This document shows positions 8,091-16,925 of a stretch of DNA of 64,000 nt, one piece after another. Where the stretch lies: positions 304,635 to 368,634 of the forward strand of contig JAAHGF010000006.1 in the NCBI GenBank assembly GCA_010672585.1. The letters run 5' to 3'. The notes under the pieces are model-generated. The model was given only the letters and a program-made list of their open reading frames with translations, was not told the DNA's origin and made no database searches. This DNA comes from Okeania sp. SIO1I7. GTDB taxonomy: Bacteria > Cyanobacteriota > Cyanobacteriia > Cyanobacteriales > Microcoleaceae. Position 1 is the first letter of the stretch. Each line of letters begins with the position of its first letter. The translations under genes were made by a program, and so were the position numbers.

Positions 8091-9200
8091 ATGAACCCAC
8101 CTCGCGATATTCGCATACAGGGTATTCCTGATAGCGTACCAGAAGCTATAGCTGCAGTGTGTCGGTCTAGATTCTCCCTTGCAGTCAATAAGTTACTTGA
8201 TGAAACTGGTATTGAGGATATCAAAGTAACTGTTAGTACTGCACTTGAAAAAGACAGTTCGCAAAACGGACAAAATTCTATCCAGAAAAAATCAGACCGC
8301 GACTTATCCCCAGAAGAACGCGCTAAAAGGTACAAAGCTCAAAAACCCCTATTTACTTTCGAGCAGTTAGTCATCCCTGAAAAAGTCAGAGAAGACCTCC
8401 TGTTAGCTGTTGACTTAATTCGCTTAGAATCTAAAGTTTTCGATGAGTGGGGTTTGCGTAAAATTGAACCTTTTCCTCGTACAGCACTAAACTTTCACGG
8501 TAAACCAGGAACGGGAAAAACTCTCGCAGCACACGCCATAGCTTCTAAAATCAACCGTCCTATTTTAGTTGCTAGCTATGCTCAAATTGAGAGTATGTAC
8601 CACGGTGAAGGACCCAAAAACGTCGAGGCAATTTTTCTGGCAGCAGAACAACAAAATGCTCTGTTATTTATAGATGAAGCTGACTCCTTACTTTCCAAAC
8701 GACTCACCAATGTCACCCAAGGATCGGAGCAAGCTATTAACTCTATGCGGAGTCAGTTACTTATTTGCTTAGAGAGATTTCGCGGAGTAGTCATGTTTTC
8801 CACAAATCTTGTAGAAAATTATGACAAAGCATTTGAGACGCGGGTGAGAAACATATACTTCCCCATGCCAGATGAAACCTGTCGTCGCGAAATTTGGAAC
8901 AGACACCTTGTCAAAGAGCTACCTACAGCACCAGATATCTCCTTAGAAAAACTAGCTCAGGTTGAAGATGTTTGCGGGAGAGATATCAAAAATGCTGTTA
9001 TAGATGCAGCTATGAGAGCAGCACGTCAAAGAAAAGAAGAACTCACACTAAGCGAACTACTTGAGTCTATTAACTCCATTAAGAAAGCACGAATTAACGT
9101 TACCCCAGCATCAAGACCCTTAACTCCAGAAGAAAAAGAGGAGACTGAGAAAAAAATCAAAGAAGCTTTAGCTAAGAAAAAACAGGAAGGTACATCCTGA
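8091..9200 (+). CDS. AAA+ ATPase of an accessory cassette
   Basis: The 369-residue protein is a single-ring classical AAA ATPase. Walker A is GKPGTGKT at 137-144, Walker B LLFIDEAD at 191-198, sensor 1 near N239 (MFSTNLVENYD) and an arginine-finger region at R251-R253 (FETRVRNIYFP). The C-terminal helical lid is at 260-330 and a charged lysine/glutamate-rich tail ends the protein. The first 120 residues, with a charged linker around 55-85, are not recognised and probably bind a substrate or partner. Pore-loop-like residues (SMYHGEG) suggest protein remodelling. It is the last gene of the cassette with the tandem-domain protein and the small membrane protein. Confidence 0.85.
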   Translation: MNPPRDIRIQGIPDSVPEAIAAVCRSRFSLAVNKLLDETGIEDIKVTVSTALEKDSSQNGQNSIQKKSDRDLSPEERAKRYKAQKPLFTFEQLVIPEKVREDLLLAVDLIRLESKVFDEWGLRKIEPFPRTALNFHGKPGTGKTLAAHAIASKINRPILVASYAQIESMYHGEGPKNVEAIFLAAEQQNALLFIDEADSLLSKRLTNVTQGSEQAINSMRSQLLICLERFRGVVMFSTNLVENYDKAFETRVRNIYFPMPDETCRREIWNRHLVKELPTAPDISLEKLAQVEDVCGRDIKNAVIDAAMRAARQRKEELTLSELLESINSIKKARINVTPASRPLTPEEKEETEKKIKEALAKKKQEGTS

Positions 9201-9319
9201 TATAGAAAATGTGAAGCATTTGGAGGTTATATCTTTATTCTCTAAATGCTTCGCTCCCTCATCTCCCGACTCTTAAATAAGAGCGATCACGCAAGCGGTG
9301 CAGAGCATTATCGCAACAT

Positions 9320-9742
9320 TCATGTAACAAACCAATTAACAACTGTAACCTCCAAGAAATCCTGATAATCTGACACATTATTCGTCACCAGAATCAAACC
9401 ATTAACTTTAGCAACTGCTGCAATTTGACCATCAGCAAAAGCAGGAGTTTTGCCAATACTGGTCAATCTAGCTCTTTCAAGGGCGTGCCATGTCGCAGCG
9501 TTAACATCATAAGGTAGAATCGGAATAGTAGAACGAACTATCTCATTCAAATATCTTTCTAAAAACTTGCGTTTCCTAGAATTGGGAAGGCGACTGCAAC
9601 CAAACAGAAGTTCGTGCCACACCGTAGTTGAAGTAGCAATTTCTCCTTCGTGTTGTTGTAGTTTTGCCATAACATTTGGGTGCGGGTGTTGGCGTGTTGG
9701 TTCCGATAGAACATTAGTATCGAGCAAAAAACGTAAACTCAT
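9320..9742 (-). CDS. type II toxin, VapC-family PIN-domain ribonuclease
   Basis: The 140-residue PIN-domain protein is a probable site-specific RNase toxin. It shows the acidic catalytic set: D8 in FLLDTNVLSE, the conserved glutamate in TVWHELLFG (about 44), D104 in AFADGQIAAVA and a final acidic residue in LVTNNVSDYQDF. The start codon overlaps the stop of the upstream antitoxin gene by four bases (ATGA), the usual translational coupling of toxin-antitoxin pairs. It sits close to a HicA/HicB pair, forming a small defence or stability island after the AAA cassette. Confidence 0.9.
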   Translation of the reverse strand: MSLRFLLDTNVLSEPTRQHPHPNVMAKLQQHEGEIATSTTVWHELLFGCSRLPNSRKRKFLERYLNEIVRSTIPILPYDVNAATWHALERARLTSIGKTPAFADGQIAAVAKVNGLILVTNNVSDYQDFLEVTVVNWFVT

Positions 9743-9960
9743 AAAATTACTTCTCTACCAGATGATGAATCTCGAACCCCCTCAAAAACTTCTGGTTCGA
9801 TCCATATTCCTTCAGTATCAAGTTCTTGACGAAAGCTATTGAGACTTTTCCAGAAACTACCCCTTGTTTCAATGGTAATCAAAATCTCTTGACCATCAGG
9901 AATGTTTATATCCTCAAAAATTTCGATATTTCTTCCTCGTTTTATACCTTTGACAAACAT
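9739..9960 (-). CDS. VapB-like antitoxin
   Basis: The 73-residue product from the internal ATG at 9960 (MFVKGIKRGRNIEIFEDINI) has the form of small antitoxins: an N-terminal beta-rich DNA-binding segment (IEIFEDINIPDGQEILITIE) and a C-terminal toxin-binding tail. A start 14 codons earlier is possible but gives an untypical leader. It precedes the PIN toxin with a 4-base overlap, so the pair is one transcript, and antitoxins of this kind normally repress their own promoter. Confidence 0.8.
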   Translation of the reverse strand: MFVKGIKRGRNIEIFEDINIPDGQEILITIETRGSFWKSLNSFRQELDTEGIWIEPEVFEGVRDSSSGREVIL

Positions 9961-10122
9961 TGTACCACCTTGATAAGAATTGAGACTAACGACTATTATC
10001 ATAACACAATTTGCAACTGTCGGATTTTCGATCCAATCTAAAGTTTGAACCTCATTTGAAAAATTTAGTTTTTATGCTTTAATAAAAAAATCTACCCTTA
10101 AACATGATTTCTCCGTCCATCC

Positions 10123-10347
10123 ATGCCAAAAAAAATTAGGGAACTAAAAAGTATGCTACGCAAGGCAGGATTTATTTATCGTTCGGCAAAAGGCAGTCAC
10201 ACTAGATGGGTTCATCCTTTACTTCCAAACCAACCTATTACTATTGCAGGTAGAGATGGAGAGGACGCTAAACTTTATATAGAAAAAGAAGTTAATCGCA
10301 AATTGGAAATGTTAAAAACCATCGAACAACAGGAGTCAGAAGAATGA
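10123..10347 (+). CDS. hicA: HicA-family mRNA interferase toxin
   Basis: The 74-residue protein matches the HicA (YcfA) fold, a double-stranded-RNA-binding-like mRNA interferase. The signature is KSMLRKAGFIYRSAKGSHTRWVHP, with the catalytic histidine in GSHTRW. HicA proteins are usually 60-80 residues long. It is followed by, and overlaps by four bases (ATGA), a HicB-type antitoxin gene. Confidence 0.9.
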   Translation: MPKKIRELKSMLRKAGFIYRSAKGSHTRWVHPLLPNQPITIAGRDGEDAKLYIEKEVNRKLEMLKTIEQQESEE

Positions 10348-10571
10348 AATTACCCTATACAGTCGTCATTTTTTGGTCGGATGAAGATAACTGCTATCTG
10401 GTTCATTTACCAGAATTTCCTTCTCAAAAATTTCATACCCACGGAAATTCTTATGAAGAAGCAATACAAAATGCTTGCGAAGTATTAGAGCTGTTAGTTG
10501 AAGAATATCGGCAAGAAGGTAAAAGCCTCCCACAACCTAAAAATATAGAACAAACTCTTCAATTAGCATAA
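10344..10571 (+). CDS. hicB: HicB-family antitoxin
   Basis: The 75-residue product has the HicB RNase-H-like partial fold: YTVVIFWSDEDNCYLVHLPEFP followed by the helix SYEEAIQNACEVLELLVEEYRQEG. It lacks the extra C-terminal DNA-binding domain that longer HicB proteins carry. Its start overlaps hicA, so the two are coupled. A second, broken hicB-like gene lies 230 bp downstream. Confidence 0.9.
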   Translation: MKLPYTVVIFWSDEDNCYLVHLPEFPSQKFHTHGNSYEEAIQNACEVLELLVEEYRQEGKSLPQPKNIEQTLQLA

Positions 10572-10800
10572 AGATGGCAGGAATGATCGCTTTTTATATT
10601 TACAGGACTTACGCACCTACACTATATATAGCGTCTATTAATCTAGGCGATCGCTTCCTCCGATTTCCCAACTATTAAATAAGAGCAATCGCCCAAGCAG
10701 TGAGGTTCGCGATCGCTATAAAAAAGGTTGCTAAAATCAATCATTTTAGGTAGACTAGATTTTGGAAATAATTCCAATTATATAGAAAAAATTATATACG

Positions 10801-11043
10801 ATGAAAACTAAAAGCTTTACTGCTATCCTTTATAAAGAAGATGATATGTACATAGCTGAATTTCCAGAAGTCGGCACAGTTGACTAAGGTAAAACAATAG
10901 AAGAAGCTTTAGCGAATCTCAAAGAAGCTACAAAACTCTATCTGGAAGAATGTCCGCTACCTGAAACAACCCCAAGATTAGTCACCAGTATAGAGGCAAA
11001 CAGGGAACGCGCAAGATGCCCATTCCACAAAAACAATAGCTGA
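10801..11043 (+). pseudogene. hicB-like antitoxin broken by an in-frame stop
   Basis: Translation from the ATG at 10801 gives a HicB-like start (FTAILYKEDDMYIAEFPEVG), then a TAA at codon 29 (10885-10887), then in the same frame the expected helix (GKTIEEALANLKEATKLYLEE). In relatives the interrupted position is typically glutamine (VDQG), so a CAA to TAA change would explain it. The frame closes at 11041-11043. No hicA partner sits beside it, so it looks like a decayed solitary antitoxin. Confidence 0.8.
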
Positions 11044-11094
11044 TGGCTGATAGCTGAATGCTGTTTGCGCAGCATTCCGCAGGAAATGCTTACT

Positions 11095-12930
11095 TTATCT
11101 TAAACCTAACCACCGTAAAATAGGAATAATCACATAATGACTCACTCCCAAACAAAAACCACCGATACAACCTAACAAACTGAAAAAAGTTATGCTTGCA
11201 AAAAATTCTAATAAATTAGGTTGACTGTGATTAACAACACTAAACTGTAAAAATAACTCTGGGACAATATTTAATTGCTCCAAACCCAAAAAAACTATTG
11301 CCGTCAAACTAGCAACTATCAAAGTATAAATAAAATTATGCTTTCTTAAACCAAGTCCTAAAGTAATAACACCAGTAGCTACTCCCACAGATAATTTCCC
11401 CATAATTTCTAGGATAATTAAATCTTCCTTTGTCGTATAGACACTGCTACCAACTTGAGAAAATTGCCAACATAACCCACCCAAAATGTAACCAATAATT
11501 CCCATAAATGCAGCCAACCCATAACGACGACGTTGACCTAAACCTCCCACATCCGTTAAACCAACTCCCGTTCCCAAACCAGCTAAACCAAAGACAAGTA
11601 TTTCCGGACCAATATTTAGGGGAACATCCCACACAAGAAAAATTAGATTCGTAAATATACTAGCGAGGCGATCGCCTATTCCTGACCAATAAGCAAAAAT
11701 TAATCCGAATGTTGCTCCAATGCTACCCCCAACTGCACCCAGTACCATTTCCCAAATTGTATCTACACAACCTGAAACTATTTGATTAAAAATTTTAGAC
11801 AGCGTAAAAAATAACTTATTAATATTCTCACTGAGATTTTTCAACTGAGCTATTAATAAATTTTTAATAGTTGTAGCTAATGTAGCTAAAGAATATATTC
11901 TCAGAGACCTCTTTTGCCGTCGATAAATTTTAGCTAAACGGACTTGCACTTCTGCTGCTGTTGCTGGTCGTTGGGTAACATCTAAGCTAACCATATCATC
12001 AAGTAAATTAGCCAAAGCTGGATGAACAGGCTTAAGTTGACGCCACTTTAGTTTACCTGTTAAGGGGTCTTCCAAGTCTGCTGGATATTGACCAGTTAGT
12101 AAATGAATGCAAGTACGACCCAAAGCATAAAAATCTGTAAAAGGGCCAATTTCACCTCCATTAATTTGTTCTGGAGGGCTATATCCAGGAGATACTAATC
12201 TGGTTGTGCTGCGTTTTGCGATAGTTTCTCTAGGTTGGATTCTATAATTACTAATTTGTTTTACTCCACCGAAGTCAATTATGACCAGTTGACCTCTTTT
12301 TTTTCGTTGATGATGAAAAGAATAGGATAAAGAAGATTTTGTCAAAGTTGAAGGTTGGATTTCCCGCAGCATTAAATTAGAAGGCTTAATGTCCCTATGA
12401 ATAATTTTCCGGCGATGTAATTCCCATAAAATTTCTACAGCTTGGGAAAGCCAATTGATTACATAGAAATCTGGACATCCTTGGGTATATTGTTCCAGAA
12501 TTTCTTCTAGGGTACAACCATCAATTTTTTCCATGACTAGGCATGGGAGAAACCATTGACTAGAGTGGCCCACTGCTGGCTGACGATTTCGCTTGCGTAG
12601 ATGAAAATAGTCTCCTGTTTCGACTCTAGGAATACCTGAATGGCGCATACTGGCAAGTATCCAGGCTTCCTGGTCGAATAGTTCGAGTGCTTTGGGAGAG
12701 CTTTCCAATAATACTTTGAGGATACGTTCAGTTTGAGTTTTTTGGTCCCAAATAATGTAGATTTTCGCAAATCCACCAGCGCTTAATTTTCGCAGGGGAA
12801 TGTAGCGATCGTTCAGTAGAAGTGGGGTTCCACAACTTTGACAAAAGTTATTGCCCCATGCCTGGATTGGACTTAGACAATGGGGATTAATACAGTGGAT
12901 TGTTGATAAAACAGACTGATGTACAGTCAT
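11095..12930 (-). CDS. zinc-finger serine/threonine protein kinase with membrane domain
   Basis: This 611-residue Hanks-type kinase starts with a cyanobacterial four-cysteine motif (C13, C18, C30, C33), likely zinc-binding. The kinase domain covers about 42-340: glycine loop LSAGGFAKIY, K72 in ILKVL, E88 in FDQEAW, HRDIKPSNL at 178-186, DFGG at 219-222 and SPPEQ at 251-255. An insert of basic residues (about 190-213) lies between the catalytic and DFG loops. From residue 380 onward several hydrophobic, glycine-rich segments form a membrane domain of probably six helices. A glycine-rich tandem (FGLAGLGTGVGLTDVGGLGQ) sits within it. It would phosphorylate cytosolic proteins from the membrane; the stimulus is unknown. 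Confidence 0.92.
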   Translation of the reverse strand: MTVHQSVLSTIHCINPHCLSPIQAWGNNFCQSCGTPLLLNDRYIPLRKLSAGGFAKIYIIWDQKTQTERILKVLLESSPKALELFDQEAWILASMRHSGIPRVETGDYFHLRKRNRQPAVGHSSQWFLPCLVMEKIDGCTLEEILEQYTQGCPDFYVINWLSQAVEILWELHRRKIIHRDIKPSNLMLREIQPSTLTKSSLSYSFHHQRKKRGQLVIIDFGGVKQISNYRIQPRETIAKRSTTRLVSPGYSPPEQINGGEIGPFTDFYALGRTCIHLLTGQYPADLEDPLTGKLKWRQLKPVHPALANLLDDMVSLDVTQRPATAAEVQVRLAKIYRRQKRSLRIYSLATLATTIKNLLIAQLKNLSENINKLFFTLSKIFNQIVSGCVDTIWEMVLGAVGGSIGATFGLIFAYWSGIGDRLASIFTNLIFLVWDVPLNIGPEILVFGLAGLGTGVGLTDVGGLGQRRRYGLAAFMGIIGYILGGLCWQFSQVGSSVYTTKEDLIILEIMGKLSVGVATGVITLGLGLRKHNFIYTLIVASLTAIVFLGLEQLNIVPELFLQFSVVNHSQPNLLEFFASITFFSLLGCIGGFCLGVSHYVIIPILRWLGLR

Positions 12931-13608
12931 CTACAGTTAGGTCTAGATTGAGGACAATGGGAAAATTATTTATATTTTTACATTTTCACACATATATAGC
13001 AGGCAACAGGTAACAGGCAACAGTGGGAAAAACATTTATCAAAAGTCAAGGATAATTAGACCTAATTATTTTTATTTTGCGGACAAAAATGCAAGTTAAA
13101 TGTACATTACTTTAGTCCGATAGTGGTAGTAGTTCTCAATAGAAAAGTGCTGAATAATTAGTGCTGTAGAAAAATTAATTTACCGATTTTTTATTGTATT
13201 AAGTGCTTATTTTTGCTGGAAAAAGTAATTATATTATTTTGATGCTGGCAATAATTGCGACATAAAATCAGAGTCGAGTTTTTTCCTTATTAGTTAGCTA
13301 CTAGAATCTTGCACTTTTAGTGAATCTGTCATTTTTTTACGATCCCCTGTACTTGTTCAATATTTAATCTGGGATAATTAAAATTGTTTTGACTTGGCAT
13401 ATCTGTGTTATTTTGTCAATGAGCAATTATTCACTTGATTTATTGTTTAATTACTCTGACGATAAAATTAACAAATGTAACAAATAGATTAAAAAAAGTT
13501 ATTAATAAAAAAATAATCTTTAAAGTGGAAAAGTTCTAATTCTTGATATTATCTAAAATAGTATGCTGTATAGCAGAAAGAAGTGAAGAGATTCTTAGGA
13601 AAGAATAT
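12931..13608. promoter_or_regulatory. divergent spacer and long leader of the rbc operon
   Basis: This 678-bp A+T-rich gap separates the kinase (leftward) from rbcL (rightward) and must hold both promoters. GGCAACA heptamers lie near 13003-13025. The rbcL ATG at 13609 has an AGGAAAGA ribosome site just upstream. No clear NtcA or CmpR-type site could be assigned by eye. Confidence 0.45.
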
Positions 13609-15039
13609 ATGAGTTACGCTAAAACACAAACTCAGTCAAAGTCTGGGTATCAGGCTGGAGTAAAAGACTATAAACTAACTTATTACACCCCTGATTACAT
13701 ACCAAAAGATACAGATGTTCTGGCAGCCTTCCGTATGACTCCTCAGCCTGGAGTTCCTCCAGAAGAAGCTGGTGCTGCGGTAGCTGCTGAATCTTCTACT
13801 GGTACTTGGACAACAGTATGGACTGACTTGTTGACTGATCTCGATCGCTACAAAGGTCGTTGCTATGATATTGAATCAGTTCCTGGTGAAGATAATCAAT
13901 ACATTTGCTATGTGGCCTATCCTCTAGATTTGTTTGAGGAAGGTTCTGTAACTAATATGTTGACCTCTATTGTAGGTAACGTATTTGGTTTCAAAGCACT
14001 ACGGGCGCTACGTCTGGAAGATATGCGGATTCCAGTAGCTTATCTCAAGACTTTTGAAGGTCCTCCTCACGGTATTACTGTAGAACGTGACAAATTAAAT
14101 AAGTATGGTCGTCCTCTATTAGGTTGTACTATTAAGCCTAAGTTAGGTCTATCTGCTAAGAACTACGGTAGAGCAGTTTATGAATGCTTGCGCGGTGGTT
14201 TAGACTTCACAAAGGATGACGAAAATATTAACTCTCAGCCTTTCATGCGTTGGCGCGATCGCTTCCTGTTTGTACAAGAAGCTATTGAAAAGGCCCAAGC
14301 TGAAACTGGTGAAATTAAAGGCCACTACCTCAACGTAACTGCCCCCACCGTTGAACAAATGATGGAGCGTGCTGAGTTTGCTAAGGAAATTGGCACTCCA
14401 ATCATCATGCACGACTACCTAACTGGTGGATTTACTGCAAATACAACTTTGGCCAAGTGGTGTCGTCGTAACGGTCTCTTGTTACACATCCACCGTGCAA
14501 TGCACGCTGTAATTGACCGTCAGAAAGCTCACGGTATTCACTTCCGTGTTTTGGCTAAGTGCTTGAGAATGTCTGGTGGAGACCACCTACACTCTGGTAC
14601 TGTGGTTGGTAAGCTCGAAGGTGAAAAAGGTATCACTATGGGCTTTGTTGACCTAATGCGGGAAGACCACATCGAGCAAGACCGCGAACGTGGTATTTAC
14701 TTCACTCAAGATTGGGCGTCCATGCCTGGTGTAATGCCTGTTGCTTCTGGTGGTATTCACGTTTGGCATATGCCAGCTCTAGTTGAAATCTTCGGTGATG
14801 ATTCTTGCCTACAATTCGGTGGTGGTACTTTGGGCCACCCTTGGGGTAATGCTCCTGGTGCAACTGCTAACCGTGTAGCTCTAGAAGCTTGTATCCAAGC
14901 TCGTAACGAAGGTCGTAACCTCTTCAAAGAAGGTGGCGATGTAATTCGTGAAGCTGCTAAGTGGTCTCCTGACTTGGCCGTTGCTTGCGAACTATGGAAA
15001 GAAATCAAGTTCGAGTTCGAGGCAATGGATACCCTCTAA
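13609..15039 (+). CDS. rbcL: RuBisCO large subunit, form IB
   Basis: RbcL is the catalytic subunit that fixes CO2 onto ribulose 1,5-bisphosphate inside carboxysomes. The 476-residue protein from ATG 13609 begins [23 protein letters not shown], the usual cyanobacterial start. A longer frame opening at 13543 lacks family support. Key segments are present: [17 protein letters not shown] with an active-site lysine, [22 protein letters not shown] with the carbamylated lysine and metal-binding Asp/Glu, [27 protein letters not shown] and loop 6. Strong codon bias indicates high expression. rbcX and rbcS follow on the same strand. Confidence 0.99.
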   Translation: MSYAKTQTQSKSGYQAGVKDYKLTYYTPDYIPKDTDVLAAFRMTPQPGVPPEEAGAAVAAESSTGTWTTVWTDLLTDLDRYKGRCYDIESVPGEDNQYICYVAYPLDLFEEGSVTNMLTSIVGNVFGFKALRALRLEDMRIPVAYLKTFEGPPHGITVERDKLNKYGRPLLGCTIKPKLGLSAKNYGRAVYECLRGGLDFTKDDENINSQPFMRWRDRFLFVQEAIEKAQAETGEIKGHYLNVTAPTVEQMMERAEFAKEIGTPIIMHDYLTGGFTANTTLAKWCRRNGLLLHIHRAMHAVIDRQKAHGIHFRVLAKCLRMSGGDHLHSGTVVGKLEGEKGITMGFVDLMREDHIEQDRERGIYFTQDWASMPGVMPVASGGIHVWHMPALVEIFGDDSCLQFGGGTLGHPWGNAPGATANRVALEACIQARNEGRNLFKEGGDVIREAAKWSPDLAVACELWKEIKFEFEAMDTL

Positions 15040-15177
15040 GTCTGTCTTTGAGATGTGGGATTTTAGATTTTAGATGGCAATTGTAAAATAGATGTGTAAC
15101 ACTTGTCTGCTAAGGATGAAATAGATCCTCAATCTAAAATCTAAAGTCTAACAACAATATTCAGGCTGGGGTCAAAA
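15040..15177. repeat. inverted TTTAGAT repeats in the rbcL-rbcX spacer
   Basis: Heptamer copies of ATTTTAG (about 15058-15075) face CTAAAAT copies (about 15132-15150), so the spacer transcript can fold into a hairpin. This could attenuate or process the rbc message; the effect is inferred only. Confidence 0.4.
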
Positions 15178-15558
15178 ATGGATATTAAAAAAGTTGCGAA
15201 AGATACTGCAAAGGTACTGACGAGCTACCTGACCTATCAAGCTGTGCGGACTGTAACTGCTCAGTTACGAGAGACAAACCCTCCCTTAGCAATTTGGTTA
15301 AGTGGTTTTTCCTCAACAGGCAAAATTCAAGATGGAGAAGCTTATCTACAAGAGTTGCTCCAGGAAAATCAAGAATTAGCATTTAGAGTGATGACCGTTC
15401 GAGAACATTTAGCAGAGGAAGTGGCTGAGTATTTACCAGAAATGCTTCGCAGTGGTATTCAGAAAGATAATATGGAACATCGCCGTCGGTATCTGGAAAA
15501 GATAACGCAACTGGAAATAGCAGACCCTAGTCTAGATCCAGAACAACAAACAGATTAG
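15178..15558 (+). CDS. rbcX: RuBisCO assembly chaperone RbcX
   Basis: RbcX is a homodimeric chaperone that clamps the C-terminal tail of RbcL and helps form the L8 core before small subunits bind. The 126-residue protein has the family length and helices: MDIKKVAKDTAKVLTSYLTYQAVRTV at the start, the ETNPPLAIWLSGFS central segment, and the ENQELAFRVMTVREHLAEEVAEYLPEML helix. It lies between rbcL and rbcS, the common cyanobacterial arrangement, 138 bp after rbcL, and is probably cotranscribed. Confidence 0.97.
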   Translation: MDIKKVAKDTAKVLTSYLTYQAVRTVTAQLRETNPPLAIWLSGFSSTGKIQDGEAYLQELLQENQELAFRVMTVREHLAEEVAEYLPEMLRSGIQKDNMEHRRRYLEKITQLEIADPSLDPEQQTD

Positions 15559-15892
15559 CCACGAAAATTTGCGGTTAAAATAGCAGTCAGCACCTCAGCG
15601 GTCAGCGGTCAGCTCTCAAGGCATAAAATGGGGGATACTCAAGAGAAGCCGCTCCGCGTCTACAAACCCCCATCAACGTAAACCACTAATTTTTCAAATA
15701 AATATAGTGGGGGACGCCGAACCCGCCGATTTTAGCTGTTAACGCAGTTCCTCTGTAAGAGGCTAGCTGATAGCTGATAGCTGATAGCTTGTTAAATTTT
15801 CCTCCACGGAAAGACCTGGGGGCTGAGATATAAAATCTTGATGGATTCAAAATTTGGCTCCCTTGCACATTTATCAAACAGTAAAAAAAAAC
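15559..15892. repeat. rbcX-rbcS spacer filled with repeats
   Basis: The 334-bp gap inside the rbc operon contains GCGGTCA/GCTGATA heptamers (about 15595-15615 and 15765-15788), a GTCTACAAACCCCC block related to family R (about 15658-15671) and GCGGAGC/AGAGGCTAGC-type palindromic pieces. No gene is present. Part of the rbcS leader lies at its end. Confidence 0.6.
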
Positions 15893-16228
15893 ATGAGAAC
15901 ATTACCAAAAGAGCGTCGTTACGAAACCCTTTCTTATTTGCCTCCTCTGAGTGCTCAACAAATTAGTCAGCAACTTGAGTACATTTTGGATCAAGGTTTC
16001 ATCGCTGGTGTAGAATTTAGTGAGTCTTCTGCACCAGAAATGCACTACTGGACTTTGTGGAAGTTACCTCTATTCCATGCCAAAACAGTTCAAGAAGTTT
16101 TAAGCGAGATCGATGCTTGCCGTTCTGAAAATCCTGACTGCTTTATTCGCGTAATGGGTTTTGATAACGTGAAGCAGTGTCAAGTATTGAGCTTCATCGT
16201 ACACAAGCCTAATCAAAGAAGATACTAA
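15893..16228 (+). CDS. rbcS: RuBisCO small subunit
   Basis: RbcS caps the L8 core to form the L8S8 holoenzyme. The 111-residue protein from ATG 15893 begins [20 protein letters not shown], the standard cyanobacterial start. An in-frame TTG at 15854 would add 13 untypical residues. It includes [10 protein letters not shown] and [31 protein letters not shown], all expected. It is the last gene of the rbc operon and is followed by a strong terminator. Confidence 0.98.
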   Translation: MRTLPKERRYETLSYLPPLSAQQISQQLEYILDQGFIAGVEFSESSAPEMHYWTLWKLPLFHAKTVQEVLSEIDACRSENPDCFIRVMGFDNVKQCQVLSFIVHKPNQRRY

Positions 16229-16252
16229 TTCATTGCTAAATTAATTTAGTAT

Positions 16253-16288
16253 AGTGGGGTAGGCAATAGTCTGTCCCACTGTTTTTTT
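16253..16288 (+). terminator. rho-independent terminator of the rbc operon
   Basis: Stem AGTGGG (16253-16258) pairs with CCCACT (16275-16280), followed by GTTTTTTT, 25 bases after the rbcS stop. This is a classical intrinsic terminator. Confidence 0.8.
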
Positions 16289-16338
16289 GGGATCATACCT
16301 GTTGACATCCTCTCCGACCTGTTAGCGAATTTATTTAT

Positions 16339-16896
16339 TTACTTTCCTTTGAGAATAAGAGCTGTCACAAGTAAAGAAATCAAAAAAAGATAAAGAGGAT
16401 AGCTAAGGGTAACTAAAGTGTATCTCCCCAATGCCAAGAGATTTAATCCATTGCCAACTAAGAAAAAAATCCAACCTGTCAAATTCTCAGATTTTGGATC
16501 TGAGTACACTTGACGAATTGTAGGCAAAGCCCCTAAAAAATCTACCAATATATTTAAGAAAAGTGCTGAGAGGGCATTCTTGGTCAAAATCCACACAATA
16601 ATAGACAATAAAGCCCCGAAAAAACATAAAATATCGCCTAAATCATAACCTCGCTTTCCATACTTCAAGGCAAGAATCATAACCAAAAATTCCCCTATTA
16701 CATAAGCAAATGGGATAATAAGATCTCCTGGGGAAGCGCCAGCCGCAAAATAGCTTGCTACTAAAAGTAAACCAATTAGTGTCCAAATTATCCATGTTAA
16801 AAGATGTGGATAAGTTTCTTTTTTAATGATAGCTTTAATATAAGGAAAAAAGCCGCAAAGAGCAAGGATACCTGATAACCATTGAAGCGTCAGCAT
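16339..16896 (-). CDS. multi-pass membrane protein, PQ-loop-like
   Basis: The 185-residue protein is almost entirely hydrophobic with about six or seven membrane helices. Two similar segments, GFFPYIKAIIKKETYPHLLTW near residues 16-36 and LGALPTIRQVYSDPKSENLTGW near 122-143, each show a proline in a helix followed by a short polar loop. This is the pattern of PQ-loop/SWEET-like transporters, so an internal duplication is likely. The substrate is unknown. It lies 29 bp downstream of an unrecognised gene on the same strand, so the two may form an operon. Confidence 0.6.
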   Translation of the reverse strand: MLTLQWLSGILALCGFFPYIKAIIKKETYPHLLTWIIWTLIGLLLVASYFAAGASPGDLIIPFAYVIGEFLVMILALKYGKRGYDLGDILCFFGALLSIIVWILTKNALSALFLNILVDFLGALPTIRQVYSDPKSENLTGWIFFLVGNGLNLLALGRYTLVTLSYPLYLFLISLLVTALILKGK

Positions 16897-16925
16897 AGAG
16901 ATTTTACTAAATGTTTAAATTATGA

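Noticed and set aside
13543-13608. Upstream extension of rbcL
   Set aside because: RbcL in cyanobacteria starts at MSYAKTQTQ-like sequence; the extension lacks support and the ribosome site fits ATG 13609.
14200-15008. Open frames on the minus strand inside rbcL
   Set aside because: They are shadows of the highly biased rbcL coding frame and have no homology-like features.
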